A stretch of DNA of 64,000 nt, taken from NCBI GenBank assembly GCA_022447365.1, contig JAKVBL010000009.1, positions 113,812-177,811 of the forward strand. The letters run 5' to 3'. Shown here piece after piece: positions 10,303 through 19,917 of the stretch (position 1 is its first letter; every line of letters starts with the position of its first letter). This stretch comes from Oleiphilaceae bacterium (GTDB lineage: Bacteria > Pseudomonadota > Gammaproteobacteria > Pseudomonadales > Oleiphilaceae). Both the position numbers and the translations under genes were made by a program. The notes beneath the pieces are model-generated. The model saw nothing but the letters and a program-made list of their open reading frames with translations, made no database searches and was not told where the DNA came from.

Positions 10303-11205
10303 TTAGCGTGACGGTTTTAACCACATGCCTTGTTTTGGTTTTACAGTGGAGCCATCAGATTGTATGAATCGGAAGGGCACAGATTTCACCGTACCTTGGT
10401 CGTTGTATTGAATCACAAAGTGTAAATGTGGGCCGGTCGAAAAACCTGAGTTACCAGAGCGACCAAGCAAATCGCCAGCTTTGACTTTATCTCCTACTGC
10501 GACATCTATCTTGCCCATTAATAAGTGGCCGTACATGGCATAGGTGCCATCTTCATGAAGTACTTGCACGTAATTAGCTTTGTCTAGAAAAAAGCCGCTA
10601 TTGGTCCCTGCGTAGGAATAGTTGTTTTTAATGCTGATTACGATGCCATCGCGCGCAGCGCTAATTGGTGTTGCAATGGGCATGGCGATATCCACAGCAT
10701 GTATTTGAGGTTCCTGTGCATGGCTGAAGCGCCCGTTGAAACCTTGAGAAACCTCTAAAAGGCGGTGGCCTTTGAACGGAACAAGGTAAGTTGCAGTGGC
10801 GTCTGGTCTTGTATGTGGATCTCCGAGTATGCACCAGAATTCTATCTCGTTTGTACGCATGTGAGTGCGATCAGTTTGCAAGATAACTGTGTTTGAGAAT
10901 GCTTGAACAAGGTAAGTGTTAGGTTCTTCCTCGGGTAATTGGACTTCGCAATGAACTGAGGTGAGTAGCTTGTTCTCGATACGAAACTCCGCCTTGTCTC
11001 CGGTGATAGTTTTGCTTAATGAAACCTCTGGAGGAGAATCTTTTTTCGTCTTTCTTATGTTGATGGATTGAGCGTTTTTGGCCTCAGGCTTTTTATCTGT
11101 AAAAAGCCAGTTTCCATTCGCGTCCTGGTATTTGTATATCTCTGCAACAACATGTTGCGAAACGAGGATAAAGGAAAGAGTAAGAGCGCTAATTATTATT
11201 TGCAC
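10303..11205 (-). CDS. DUF4124 / M23-family peptidase, secreted
   Basis: A 300-residue exported protein. It has a signal peptide (about 1-21, cut near VVA-EI), a DUF4124 domain (EIYKYQDANGNWLFTDKKP), a middle beta region and a C-terminal LytM/M23 domain. The M23 zinc ligands appear as HAVDIAMP (H...D) and the HLHF motif near the end (GPHLHFVIQY), with GTYAMYGHL between. Such proteins cut peptidoglycan cross-links or act as envelope scaffolds. It overlaps the upstream DUF4124 gene by 10 bp, so the two are probably co-translated. Confidence 0.88.
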   Translation of the reverse strand: MQIIISALTLSFILVSQHVVAEIYKYQDANGNWLFTDKKPEAKNAQSINIRKTKKDSPPEVSLSKTITGDKAEFRIENKLLTSVHCEVQLPEEEPNTYLVQAFSNTVILQTDRTHMRTNEIEFWCILGDPHTRPDATATYLVPFKGHRLLEVSQGFNGRFSHAQEPQIHAVDIAMPIATPISAARDGIVISIKNNYSYAGTNSGFFLDKANYVQVLHEDGTYAMYGHLLMGKIDVAVGDKVKAGDLLGRSGNSGFSTGPHLHFVIQYNDQGTVKSVPFRFIQSDGSTVKPKQGMWLKPSR

Positions 11206-11663
11206 GTTCTTTGAATCTCTGCGCGTAAGTCTTTTTCGCGTTGTTTCCGTTCTTGTTCTGTTACTTTCACGAATTCACCGTGTTCATCATAAAAAACGAC
11301 GGGACCTTGAATGTCGGCTAGACGCTTCGCAGCTTCTTCACAATACTTCTTTTTGGCGGCTTGAATTTCGGCATTTTGTTTTTCTAAGAGAATTTTTTGC
11401 TCTGCGGCTTGGATTTTTTCAGCACGCCATTGTTCTTTGGCATTCTTAACCATTTCAGGATTGCTGAGATCTGTTGAGATATTAAGAGGCTGGATGTCAT
11501 CACTGATATTTGTAGCTGATGTTCCAGTTGGAGGTCGATCTCCAAAGTGCGTTTTACCTTCATCATCGACCCACTTATAGACTTGTCCGTGCGCGAAATT
11601 AGTCAACATGATGCTAAAAGTGCAGGCTATGAGGTATAGGTTTTTGTTGCGTCGATTTGGCAT
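11196..11663 (-). CDS. DUF4124-domain periplasmic protein
   Basis: A 155-residue protein with a basic N-terminus, a signal peptide (about 1-26, cut near AHG-QV) and a DUF4124 domain (QVYKWVDDEGKTHFGDRPP). A long charged, Lys/Gln-rich helical C-terminal half of coiled-coil character follows. The function of DUF4124 is not established; it is common in envelope proteins of gammaproteobacteria. It is the first gene of a two-gene minus-strand unit with the M23 peptidase. Confidence 0.82.
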   Translation of the reverse strand: MPNRRNKNLYLIACTFSIMLTNFAHGQVYKWVDDEGKTHFGDRPPTGTSATNISDDIQPLNISTDLSNPEMVKNAKEQWRAEKIQAAEQKILLEKQNAEIQAAKKKYCEEAAKRLADIQGPVVFYDEHGEFVKVTEQERKQREKDLRAEIQRTCK

Positions 11664-11849
11664 TTAAAGTCCTTTTAAAGCGTTCTTCCTTAATGAATGA
11701 AATATGCTACGTGGCGCAAAAACTTCTAACAAGTCCGATTTCATCAATTATTTGTGATGGGCTAGAAGTATCGTCATTCCTAAATTAGTGTTTACTTCAA
11801 TCAAGTTACGCATTGACTCGTAAAAAAATAAAAATACGGGGGAGGAAAT

Positions 11850-13607
11850 ATGGCTCAGTTCGATATTGCGATCAATCATGGGATCTTGTTTGATGGCTCA
11901 AAATCTCATTCAAAGATAAAACATGTCGGGATCAAGGATGGTGTCGTGGCACAGTTGAGTGATCAGCCGATTACGTCAGCAGATAGTGTCATCGATGCTT
12001 CAGGAAAATGGGTGACCCCCGGATTTATCGATACACATACACACTATGATGCAGAGTTGATTGCGTCGCCGGGCTTGAAAGAATCTGTTCGCCATGGCGT
12101 CACGACGGTCACTATAGGCAATTGTTCCATTAGCATGACGTCATTAGATGCTGAGGATTGCTCTGATCTATTTACGCGTGTTGAGTCTGTTCCCAGAGAA
12201 CATGTTCTTCCCTTGTTGAAGGAAAAGAAAACTTGGACCAACGTAAGTGAGTACGTTGAATTTCTAGAACAGCATCCTCTAGGGCCAAACATTAGTAGCT
12301 TTATTGGTCATTCTGAAATTAGGGCTGCTGTCTTAGGTTTGGGGCGTGCAGTAGATCGCAACGCAGATATTTCAGAGCATGAATATCAAAAGATGGAATC
12401 CATGCTGGATGACGCCTTGAAACACGGTTTGCTAGGTATGTCAGCCATGACGACGTCTTGGGACAAGTTAGATGGAGATCGTTATCGTAGCGCTTCACTG
12501 CCTTCGACCTATGCTAAGTGGAAAGAATTTCGTCGTCTAAATGCTGTGCTACGTAAGTATGATGCGATTCATCAAGGCGCACCCAACATCGTCACAAAGG
12601 TAAATATGTTCCTTTTCTTCTGGGAAAGTATGGGGCTATTTTTCAGAAAGCCACTCAAGACAACCTTGATTTCTTTGATGGATTTGAAAGCCAATCCAAT
12701 GCTTGTATCGGTTGTTGCGCCAATTACACGTTTGATCAATAAGCTAGGTAGAGCTGATTTTCGTTGGCAATCTTTACCCAACCCGTTTGAGGTATATGCC
12801 GATGGCATCGACTTAGTTATTTTTGAAGAGTTTGGTGCAGGTGAGGCAGCCTTGCATTTAAGAGATGAAGTTGAGCGTAATACCTTAATGAAAGATGAAG
12901 GGTATCGACGAAGATTCCGAAAAGAATATGACAAAAAATGGGGGCCTCGTGTTTGGCAGCGAGACTTCAATGACGCAACGATTGTTGAGTGCCCAGATCA
13001 GAGCTTAAAAGGTATGAGTTTCGGGCAGGTCGCAAAGCAGCGTTCTCTGCATCCTGTTGATGTGTTTCTTGATTTGGTTGTCGAATATGGAACGCAGTTG
13101 CGCTGGCATACCGTGATCGCAAACTATAGGCATTCAAAGTTAGAGAAGTTAGTAAGCGAAAAAAGCCTGTTAATTAGTTTTGCAGATTCTGGGGCGCATA
13201 TTCGTAATATGGCCTATTACAACTTCCCTCTGCGTTTGCTGAAGCTTGTGCGCGATGCAGGGAAAGAGGGGCGCTATATTATGACTATGGAGGAAGCTGT
13301 TTGGCGTGTAACTGGTGAACTAGCAGATTGGTTCAATATCGATGCGGGCTATATTCGAGAAGGCAGTCGTGCTGATATCGTTGTACTTGACCCAGAAGGA
13401 CTGGACCAAGAGCTAGATTTATACCATGAAGCGCCTATTGAAGAGTTTGGCAATATAGATCGCATGGTTAACCGTAATCCAGGCTTGGTAGATGCTGTGC
13501 TTATTAACGGAAATATAGCGTTTGAGAACGAAGAAATTGTCGAGAGCCTCGGTAAAGAGCGAGCCTTCGGTCAGTTCTTAAGAGCGGCTTCAGGTACTCA
13601 GGTGTAA
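11850..13607 (+). CDS. D-aminoacylase-like amidohydrolase
   Basis: A 585-residue metal-dependent hydrolase of the N-acyl-D-amino-acid deacylase type. It shows an N-terminal composite-domain segment (about 1-58), the metal motif THTHYDAELIASPG at the start of the TIM barrel, a GHSEIR strand, FADSGAHIRNM with the catalytic Asp, and the C-terminal GREGSRAD-like closure (YIREGSRADIVVLDPEGLD). GGGGGAGG lies directly upstream of the ATG. Many proteins of this group have untested substrates, so the acyl-amino-acid role is by family only. The next gene starts 2 bp later. Confidence 0.85.
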   Translation: MAQFDIAINHGILFDGSKSHSKIKHVGIKDGVVAQLSDQPITSADSVIDASGKWVTPGFIDTHTHYDAELIASPGLKESVRHGVTTVTIGNCSISMTSLDAEDCSDLFTRVESVPREHVLPLLKEKKTWTNVSEYVEFLEQHPLGPNISSFIGHSEIRAAVLGLGRAVDRNADISEHEYQKMESMLDDALKHGLLGMSAMTTSWDKLDGDRYRSASLPSTYAKWKEFRRLNAVLRKYDAIHQGAPNIVTKVNMFLFFWESMGLFFRKPLKTTLISLMDLKANPMLVSVVAPITRLINKLGRADFRWQSLPNPFEVYADGIDLVIFEEFGAGEAALHLRDEVERNTLMKDEGYRRRFRKEYDKKWGPRVWQRDFNDATIVECPDQSLKGMSFGQVAKQRSLHPVDVFLDLVVEYGTQLRWHTVIANYRHSKLEKLVSEKSLLISFADSGAHIRNMAYYNFPLRLLKLVRDAGKEGRYIMTMEEAVWRVTGELADWFNIDAGYIREGSRADIVVLDPEGLDQELDLYHEAPIEEFGNIDRMVNRNPGLVDAVLINGNIAFENEEIVESLGKERAFGQFLRAASGTQV

Positions 13608-13609
13608 AT

Positions 13610-14392
13610 ATGTTTGTTGAAGTTGGCAATGCTCCGATTTATGTCGATGTGGTAGGTGAGGGAGAGCCTGCTTTATTTTTGCATGGAGTTCCCGATTCAG
13701 CGGAACTATGGCGGCCTCTTTTAAAAGAGGTGTCGTCTGACTATCGATGTTATTTAACGGATCTTCCCGGTTTTTATCGCTCTGAAATTCCTCAGGATTA
13801 TCGTTTCGAGTTGAAAGCGTATGGGCAGTATGTAAATCAGCTTGTTGAGACCTTGGAAATTCCTGCGCCATTCACGCTTGTCGCACATGACTGGGGCGGG
13901 ATTTTTGCCTTGTCTTTCGCGTGTCAGTTTCCCGAGAAAGTGAAACGTGTTGTTGGTGGATCTTTCCCTTTTAGTCATCTGTATAAGTGGCACCCTTGGG
14001 CAAGAGTTTGGCAAACGCCAATACTCGGAGAGTTATCCATGCTACTGGCGAATAAGCACGTTTTTCGATGGGAAATGAAGCGCGGAGGAGCGTTGCTAAC
14101 GACAGAGCAGATAGATCACACTTACTCCCATAAACTGTCACAATGGAAGACTAGATCGACCATTTTGAAATTGTATCGCTCTGCCGATCCACGCAAGTTT
14201 TTGGTGTTTCAAAATGACCTTGAGCGCTTATCTGCTCGATGCAATATTGAGGCTGTTTGGGGGCAGAAAGATAAATATGTTCCGAGTTACATGGCAGATA
14301 TGATGCACGCGCATACGAAAAACATATTGCCGGAAGCGGGGCACTGGGTGCCTTTGGAGGCACCCGAAGAGCTAGCGGCAGTATTGCGTTAA
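13610..14392 (+). CDS. Alpha/beta hydrolase with Asp nucleophile
   Basis: A 260-residue alpha/beta-hydrolase fold protein. The oxyanion-loop motif LHGVPDSAELW is near residue 25. The nucleophile elbow is VAHDWGGIFAL, an Asp as in epoxide hydrolases and haloalkane dehalogenases rather than the Ser of esterases. The catalytic His lies in EAGHWVPLEAPEEL near the C-terminus. It is placed 2 bp after the amidohydrolase and almost certainly co-transcribed. Exact substrate is unknown. Confidence 0.85.
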   Translation: MFVEVGNAPIYVDVVGEGEPALFLHGVPDSAELWRPLLKEVSSDYRCYLTDLPGFYRSEIPQDYRFELKAYGQYVNQLVETLEIPAPFTLVAHDWGGIFALSFACQFPEKVKRVVGGSFPFSHLYKWHPWARVWQTPILGELSMLLANKHVFRWEMKRGGALLTTEQIDHTYSHKLSQWKTRSTILKLYRSADPRKFLVFQNDLERLSARCNIEAVWGQKDKYVPSYMADMMHAHTKNILPEAGHWVPLEAPEELAAVLR

Positions 14393-14432
14393 AATTTCGA
14401 GCACTCTGCCGTTGAGTTTATTAATTTAAGCA

Positions 14433-15149
14433 TTAAAGCTCAGCGTTGTGGTAGACGTTTTGTACGTCATCTAAGTCGTTAAGCATATCTAAGAACTTCT
14501 CAAACATTTCAACATCGTCACCGCTTATTGGTGTGGTCGTTTGAGGTACAAATTGAATTTCATCAACGTCGAATTCAATTTCGCCTAGTGCGTCAATGAG
14601 CGCTTGTTTTGCTTTGAAAGACTCTGTGTGTGGTGCAAATACGGTAATTTTCCCGTCTTCTGCCTCGACGTCAGTTACGTCCACATCTGCTTCCATGAGG
14701 GCTTCTAATACTGCATCTTCATCGTCTCCAGAAAACACAAGAATGGCGCTATGGTCAAACATATGGCTAACGGCGCCTTGTGTACCAATTTTCGCTTTCG
14801 TTTTGGTGAAGCATTGGCGAACATCGCCAAAGGTGCGATTTGGATTGTCAGTTAAGCATTCAACAATGACCATGCAATTGCCTGGACCAAATCCTTCGTA
14901 GCGTGCTGGAGAGTAGTCTTCACCACCACCGCCTTTTGCTTTGTCGATAGCTTTATCAATAACATGCGTTGGAACCTGATCTTTCTTTGCGCGATCAATT
15001 AAGCTACGAAGCGCAAGATTTCCATCGGGGTCGATGCCGCCCGCTTTTGCGACAACATAAATCTCACGACCATATTTACTGTAAACCTTTGTTTTGGCTG
15101 CAGCAGTTTTCGCCATTGACTCTTTGCGGTTTTGAAAGGCTCTACCCAT
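14433..15149 (-). CDS. YebC/PmpR-family protein
   Basis: A 238-residue member of the YebC/TACO1 family, closest in layout to the YeeN branch. It begins [20 protein letters not shown] and has the conserved [19 protein letters not shown] and [19 protein letters not shown] segments. Family members have been described as transcription regulators and more recently as ribosome-associated factors easing translation of difficult peptides. It is convergent with the hydrolase gene and appears monocistronic. Confidence 0.93.
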   Translation of the reverse strand: MGRAFQNRKESMAKTAAAKTKVYSKYGREIYVVAKAGGIDPDGNLALRSLIDRAKKDQVPTHVIDKAIDKAKGGGGEDYSPARYEGFGPGNCMVIVECLTDNPNRTFGDVRQCFTKTKAKIGTQGAVSHMFDHSAILVFSGDDEDAVLEALMEADVDVTDVEAEDGKITVFAPHTESFKAKQALIDALGEIEFDVDEIQFVPQTTTPISGDDVEMFEKFLDMLNDLDDVQNVYHNAEL

Positions 15150-15395
15150 TACCAGATTCCTTAACGTTGATCTAAAAGCGGGCTTATTCTACAGCGATTT
15201 GAACCGAAACTAAATTTCTCGTCCACAAATTCGCAAACTTCATTCTAAGTGTCGAAATAATTTACATCTTTGATTTCCTGGTCTTTTCCACTTTTTCTTT
15301 AATGCATGAAAAACATTACAAAAATATTAGTTGGCCTCAATCATGCTTATTTACAGCTATTGTTCTTTATAGTGTGTAGTAATAAGGGAAAAATA

Positions 15396-16061
15396 ATGAA
15401 AACTTTAAAAAAGGCATTCGCTGCTGTTGCGTTCTTAGTTGCTTCAACGGCTAACGCGACATTGATCGATTTTACGAACGATGATCATTGGGCGAGTAAT
15501 GGAGAAAAAACTGCCTCTCACACATATGATAGCGGTCTCGAAGTTACAATCACTTCGCATCCTGGTGCATTTACAAATAAAACCGAAGGCAAAGCATGTT
15601 CGACTGCTTTGACTGGTTTGATGTGCCAAACTGACGGCTTAGGTGTTCGTGATGACGAAATTTCCTTTGGGAACGAATATATCAAAGTTGAATTCAGCCA
15701 GTCAGTTGATGTTGATTGGATTGCATTTTTAGACTTATTTATCGAAGGACCTAACTTGAATACACCAGAGCTTGCCAAAGTTCGAGTTAACGGTGATGAA
15801 AATTCTGTGTTTGGCTTTGAGGGTGATCAAACTCGAAATACAGTTGGTTGGTTCCAAACAAGCGGCGATAACTTTTTCAGCGGTGTAACCATGTTGGAGT
15901 TTTTTGCAGATGCAAATTCAGGCGATGAAATCAGTCCGGGCAATACCGATTTCGCACTAGCAGCGATCAATGTCACTGAAGTTTCTGAGCCAGGTACATT
16001 GGCCTTAATGGGGCTAGGTGTGCTGGCCTTAGTTGGTGCTCGTAAGCGTATACGCTCGTAA
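15396..16061 (+). CDS. PEP-CTERM sorting domain protein, exported
   Basis: A 221-residue exported protein. It has a signal peptide (MKTLKKAFAAVAFLVASTANA), a beta-rich body with two Cys pairs possible (CSTALTGLMC), and a C-terminal sorting tail SEPGTLALMGLGVLALVGAR + KRIRS. The tail has the PEP-like motif, transmembrane helix and Arg/Lys end recognised by exosortase. The body looks like a secreted adhesin or matrix protein but I do not recognise a named family. ATG 15396 was preferred over 15306 because it sits directly before the signal peptide. No exosortase is in the window. A terminator follows immediately. Confidence 0.82.
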   Translation: MKTLKKAFAAVAFLVASTANATLIDFTNDDHWASNGEKTASHTYDSGLEVTITSHPGAFTNKTEGKACSTALTGLMCQTDGLGVRDDEISFGNEYIKVEFSQSVDVDWIAFLDLFIEGPNLNTPELAKVRVNGDENSVFGFEGDQTRNTVGWFQTSGDNFFSGVTMLEFFADANSGDEISPGNTDFALAAINVTEVSEPGTLALMGLGVLALVGARKRIRS

Positions 16062-16074
16062 TAGCGAATGATTG

Positions 16075-16103
16075 AAAAAAACCGGCTTAATGCCGGTTTT
16101 TTT
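16075..16103 (+). terminator. Terminator after the PEP-CTERM gene
   Basis: A stem AAAACCGGC/GCCGGTTTT with a 5-nt loop and a run of eight T. Confidence 0.92.
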
Positions 16104-16197
16104 GTGCATGTTGTTTTTGATGCTTGTGTATCGATTTGCACAGTACTAGAGTGAGCTAAGCATCATCGCTGGTTGACTATGAGATAAGGAGAGCTCC

Positions 16198-17697
16198 TTG
16201 CGTGTCACGGAAAATAGTTGCTTGGTCATTTTTGGCGCCTCAGGAGACTTAGCCGCACGAAAACTGATTCCCGCCTTACTGCATTTATTTCAAGCTAAAT
16301 ACCTACCAGAAGACCTCTATGTTCTGGGCGTTAGTCGTTCAGATTACGATGATCAACGCTACAGAGAACGTTTGCTTGCTTTTATTGAGCAAGAAACTGA
16401 GATTGATCACTCAGTCGTTATCGAGTTTTTGGAGCGGGTTTATTATCACGCAATGGACCCCGCAAGCGAGAGTGCTTATCCATCTCTTAAGCAAAGGCTC
16501 AGTCATCTCGCTACTGAGCATAATACTTCGAACAATGTTCTTTATTACCTGGCGACACCTCCTAGCTTATTTCAGGTGATTCCTGAACATCTTTCGCAAC
16601 ATGGAATGACGCAGGCAGAATCTGGCTATAAACGCTTGGTAGTCGAAAAGCCAATAGGATACGACTTGCGTTCAGCAGAAGAATTAGATGCCTCGTTACA
16701 TCATTATTTTGATGAAGAGCAGATCTATCGCATTGATCATTACCTAGGAAAAGAAACCGTACAAAATTTACTAGTGTTTCGTTTTGCGAATGGCATGTTT
16801 GAACCTCTCTGGGGGCGCCATTATGTGGAATACGTCGAAATAACTGGAGCAGAATCTCTTGGTGTGGAGGGACGCGGCGGATATTACGAAAATGCAGGCG
16901 TTTTACGAGATATGTTCCAAAATCATTTGCTGCAGGTATTGGCAATGGTTGCTATGGAGCCGCCGATGGCGATTAATGGCGATGCTGTGCGTGATGAAGT
17001 GGCTAAGTTGTTGCAAAGTTTGCATCCATTAAGTTCTGACGATTTGGAGAATAATTTGGTCTTAGGCCAATATACCGAATCGAAAGTCCGAGGAAATGCG
17101 CTATTGGGATACCGACAAGAAGAAGGCGTTGCTCAAGATTCTCGCACCGAAACCTTCGTTGCTTTAAAGTTGCATATTAATAATTCCCGTTGGAATGGCG
17201 TGCCATTTTTTATTCGATCAGGTAAACGTTTGCCAACTCGTGTAACAGAGGTAGTGATTCATTTCAAACCTAGCCCTCACCCTGTGTTCACGGATAAAGC
17301 CCCCAAAAATAAGCTGGTCATAAGGATTCAACCTGATGAAGGGATTGTGATGAAGTTTGGTTTGAAGCGGCCTGGAGCTGGCTTTGAAGCAGAGGAAGTC
17401 GCTATGGATTTTCATTATCAAGATTTGGGTGAAACCAAGCTGTTGAGCGCTTATGAACGTTTATTGTTAGATGCGCTAAATGGCGATTCCACTTTATTTG
17501 CACGCAGTGATGCTGTTCGCGCGTGTTGGAAGTATGTCGAGCCCATACTGCAATATAAATCATTGTCGCCCGCGTTATACGGATATGCTTCGGGTACTTG
17601 GGGGCCAAAAGAAGCGTTCGATTTGATGGCAAGAGACGGCTTTGAGTGGCGTTATCCTTGCAGGAATTTAACTGATACTGATTACTGTGAACTGTGA
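16198..17697 (+). CDS. zwf: Glucose-6-phosphate 1-dehydrogenase
   Basis: First enzyme of the oxidative pentose phosphate pathway, oxidising glucose-6-phosphate to 6-phosphogluconolactone with NADP+. At 499 residues it is full length. It has the nucleotide-binding GASGDLAARKL near the N-terminus, the substrate-binding and catalytic RIDHYLGKE motif, and the EVVIHFKPSPH region. The start is TTG with a strong AAGGAG site 6 nt upstream. It is the first gene of zwf-pgl-gnd; no edd or eda is adjacent. Confidence 0.97.
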   Translation: MRVTENSCLVIFGASGDLAARKLIPALLHLFQAKYLPEDLYVLGVSRSDYDDQRYRERLLAFIEQETEIDHSVVIEFLERVYYHAMDPASESAYPSLKQRLSHLATEHNTSNNVLYYLATPPSLFQVIPEHLSQHGMTQAESGYKRLVVEKPIGYDLRSAEELDASLHHYFDEEQIYRIDHYLGKETVQNLLVFRFANGMFEPLWGRHYVEYVEITGAESLGVEGRGGYYENAGVLRDMFQNHLLQVLAMVAMEPPMAINGDAVRDEVAKLLQSLHPLSSDDLENNLVLGQYTESKVRGNALLGYRQEEGVAQDSRTETFVALKLHINNSRWNGVPFFIRSGKRLPTRVTEVVIHFKPSPHPVFTDKAPKNKLVIRIQPDEGIVMKFGLKRPGAGFEAEEVAMDFHYQDLGETKLLSAYERLLLDALNGDSTLFARSDAVRACWKYVEPILQYKSLSPALYGYASGTWGPKEAFDLMARDGFEWRYPCRNLTDTDYCEL

Positions 17698-17709
17698 GAA
17701 CCAATATCG

Positions 17710-18432
17710 ATGTTTGAGATTAAGGTCTACAACGAGGTAGATGAATTACTAGAACACCTTGCTGAGCAATTGATGGCATATAGCTTGCGAAGTAAGCCCT
17801 GCCATATTGCTTTGTCAGGGGGCAGCACGCCGAAAGCGCTGTACGCGTTGTTGGCGATGGAGCCTTTTAATAGTGCAATTTGCTGGGATAACTTGCACTT
17901 TTGGTGGGGCGATGAGCGTATGGTTGAAAAAGAAAGTGCCCAAAGTAATTTTGGTGAAGCTTATCGTACACTGTTCCAACACGTTCCAATCCCAGAAGAA
18001 AACCTCCATCCAATAAATGGTGCAAATGAATTATCGATAGAGCAAGTGCATGCGGAAGAGGAGATTGTTTCCAAGCTTGATAAGCATGAAGGTCGCCCAT
18101 GTTTTGATTGGGTGTTACTGGGTTTAGGTGAAGATGGTCATACTGCATCTCTATTTCCAGGGCAGGTAGATTACGAAGCACAGAGTAATTGGGTTGCAGC
18201 AACACATCCCGAAACAGGAGAGGTGCGCTTGTCATTGTCGGCCGAGACTTTATGCAATGCTCGATCCATTGCCTTTGTCGTGACCGGGGCAAACAAAGCA
18301 GAAATCGTGCGAGATGTGTTTGGTGACGAAGAAGAATCTGAGCAATATCCAGCAGCGAATATTTTTGCCTTTGATGGTGAGACGCAATGGTTGCTCGATG
18401 AAGCGGCGGCAAGTTTACTGGTCAACGATTAA
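17710..18432 (+). CDS. pgl: 6-phosphogluconolactonase
   Basis: A 240-residue cytoplasmic enzyme of the NagB/Pgl (DevB) type that hydrolyses the lactone made by Zwf. It has the ALSGGSTPKALY phosphate-binding loop, WWGDERMV, and GLGEDGHTASLFPG containing the catalytic His. It lies 12 bp after zwf and 9 bp before gnd, giving a compact operon for the whole oxidative branch. Confidence 0.96.
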   Translation: MFEIKVYNEVDELLEHLAEQLMAYSLRSKPCHIALSGGSTPKALYALLAMEPFNSAICWDNLHFWWGDERMVEKESAQSNFGEAYRTLFQHVPIPEENLHPINGANELSIEQVHAEEEIVSKLDKHEGRPCFDWVLLGLGEDGHTASLFPGQVDYEAQSNWVAATHPETGEVRLSLSAETLCNARSIAFVVTGANKAEIVRDVFGDEEESEQYPAANIFAFDGETQWLLDEAAASLLVND

Positions 18433-18441
18433 GAGGCTGAT

Positions 18442-19890
18442 ATGAGTGCAGACATTGGTGTAATTGGCTTAGCAGTAATGGGGCAAAACCTCATTCTAAA
18501 TATGGATAATCATGGCTTTGAAGTGGTGGCGTATAACCGCAGCAAAGACAAAGTCAGCGCGTTTTTATCAGGCGCAGCAAAAGGAACAAACATCAAAGGC
18601 GCTCACTCTATCGAAGAGCTAGTGAATGCTTTAAGCACTCCTCGCAAGATCATGCTGATGGTTAGAGCGGGGCAAGTTGTTGACGACGTTATTGCGCAAC
18701 TAATCCCTCATCTGGAGCAGGGTGACATCATCATTGATGGTGGGAATTCTAATTTCGAAGATAGCTCTCGAAGACTGAAAGAACTCTCAGAACAAGGCAT
18801 TTTATTTTTGGGCGCAGGCGTTTCTGGTGGTGAAGAGGGGGCTCGTCATGGACCGTCGATTATGCCCGGTGGAAGTCAGGAAGCATGGCCTCACCTTAAA
18901 CCGATACTGCAATCGATTGCTGCCAAAACCAGAAGTGGTGAGCCGTGTTGTGATTGGGTCGGACAAGGTGGTGCCGGACATTTTGTAAAAATGGTGCATA
19001 ACGGCATTGAATATGGCGACATGCAATTAATTGCTGAGTCTTATGATTTCTTGCGCATAGTTCTAGGGCTTAATAATGACGAGATTTCTGCCGTTTTAGG
19101 ACGGTGGAATGAGACAGAATTAGACAGCTACTTAGTTGAAATCAGTCGCGATATTTTGGCGTTCAAAGACGAGCAAGGTAATCATTTGCTTGATCGTATT
19201 CTCGATAAGGCTGGTCAAAAAGGGACGGGTAAATGGACTGGAATCAACGCACTAGATTTAGGTGTTCCGTTGACCTTAATCAGCGAGTCGGTTTTTGCAC
19301 GTTGTATTTCTGCTTTGAAAGATCAGCGCACAATTGCATCTAAGCATTTCTCTAAACCTAGTGTTGAAATTCCTGATAACAAAGATGAGTGGATAGAGAT
19401 AGCGCGTAAGGCTTTGTTGGCATCAAAGATTATCTCATATGCTCAAGGTTTTATGCTGATGAAAGCAGCGTCAGACGAGCATGGCTGGGAACTTAACTAT
19501 GGCAATGTCGCATTGATGTGGCGCGAAGGCTGTATTATTCGTAGTGTATTTTTAGAACAAATTCGTGATGCTTTCGCCTCTGATGGTCAGCTCGATTTTC
19601 TAGGCTTAGCTCCTTACTTTAATGAGATCTTGCAAGATTGTTTACCTGCGTGGCGAAAGCTAGTGGCCAAGTCGGTTGAGAGTGGAGTACCGGTGCCATG
19701 TATTGGCTCAGCGCTAAGTTTTATTGAGGCTTATAGTCGCGAAAAACTACCTGCAAATTTGATCCAAGCGCAGCGAGATTACTTTGGGGCGCATACCTAT
19801 CAGTTAGACGGTGATGAAACTCAACAGTACTATCACACTGATTGGACTGGGCGAGGTGGAGATACTTCGTCGTCGAGTTATGATGTGTAG
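18442..19890 (+). CDS. gnd: 6-phosphogluconate dehydrogenase, decarboxylating
   Basis: A 482-residue enzyme converting 6-phosphogluconate to ribulose-5-phosphate, CO2 and NADPH. It has the N-terminal Rossmann motif GLAVMGQNL, the substrate motif GVSGGEEGARHGPSIMPGG, and the catalytic region GHFVKMVHNGIEYGDMQLIAE with Lys and Glu. The long all-helical C-terminal dimer domain and the Gly/Ser-rich tail (GRGGDTSSSSYDV) are also present. Length equals that of the classical long form. It is the last gene of zwf-pgl-gnd. Confidence 0.97.
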   Translation: MSADIGVIGLAVMGQNLILNMDNHGFEVVAYNRSKDKVSAFLSGAAKGTNIKGAHSIEELVNALSTPRKIMLMVRAGQVVDDVIAQLIPHLEQGDIIIDGGNSNFEDSSRRLKELSEQGILFLGAGVSGGEEGARHGPSIMPGGSQEAWPHLKPILQSIAAKTRSGEPCCDWVGQGGAGHFVKMVHNGIEYGDMQLIAESYDFLRIVLGLNNDEISAVLGRWNETELDSYLVEISRDILAFKDEQGNHLLDRILDKAGQKGTGKWTGINALDLGVPLTLISESVFARCISALKDQRTIASKHFSKPSVEIPDNKDEWIEIARKALLASKIISYAQGFMLMKAASDEHGWELNYGNVALMWREGCIIRSVFLEQIRDAFASDGQLDFLGLAPYFNEILQDCLPAWRKLVAKSVESGVPVPCIGSALSFIEAYSREKLPANLIQAQRDYFGAHTYQLDGDETQQYYHTDWTGRGGDTSSSSYDV

Positions 19891-19917
19891 CGTATTGGTT
19901 GATAAGAATTTCAATCG

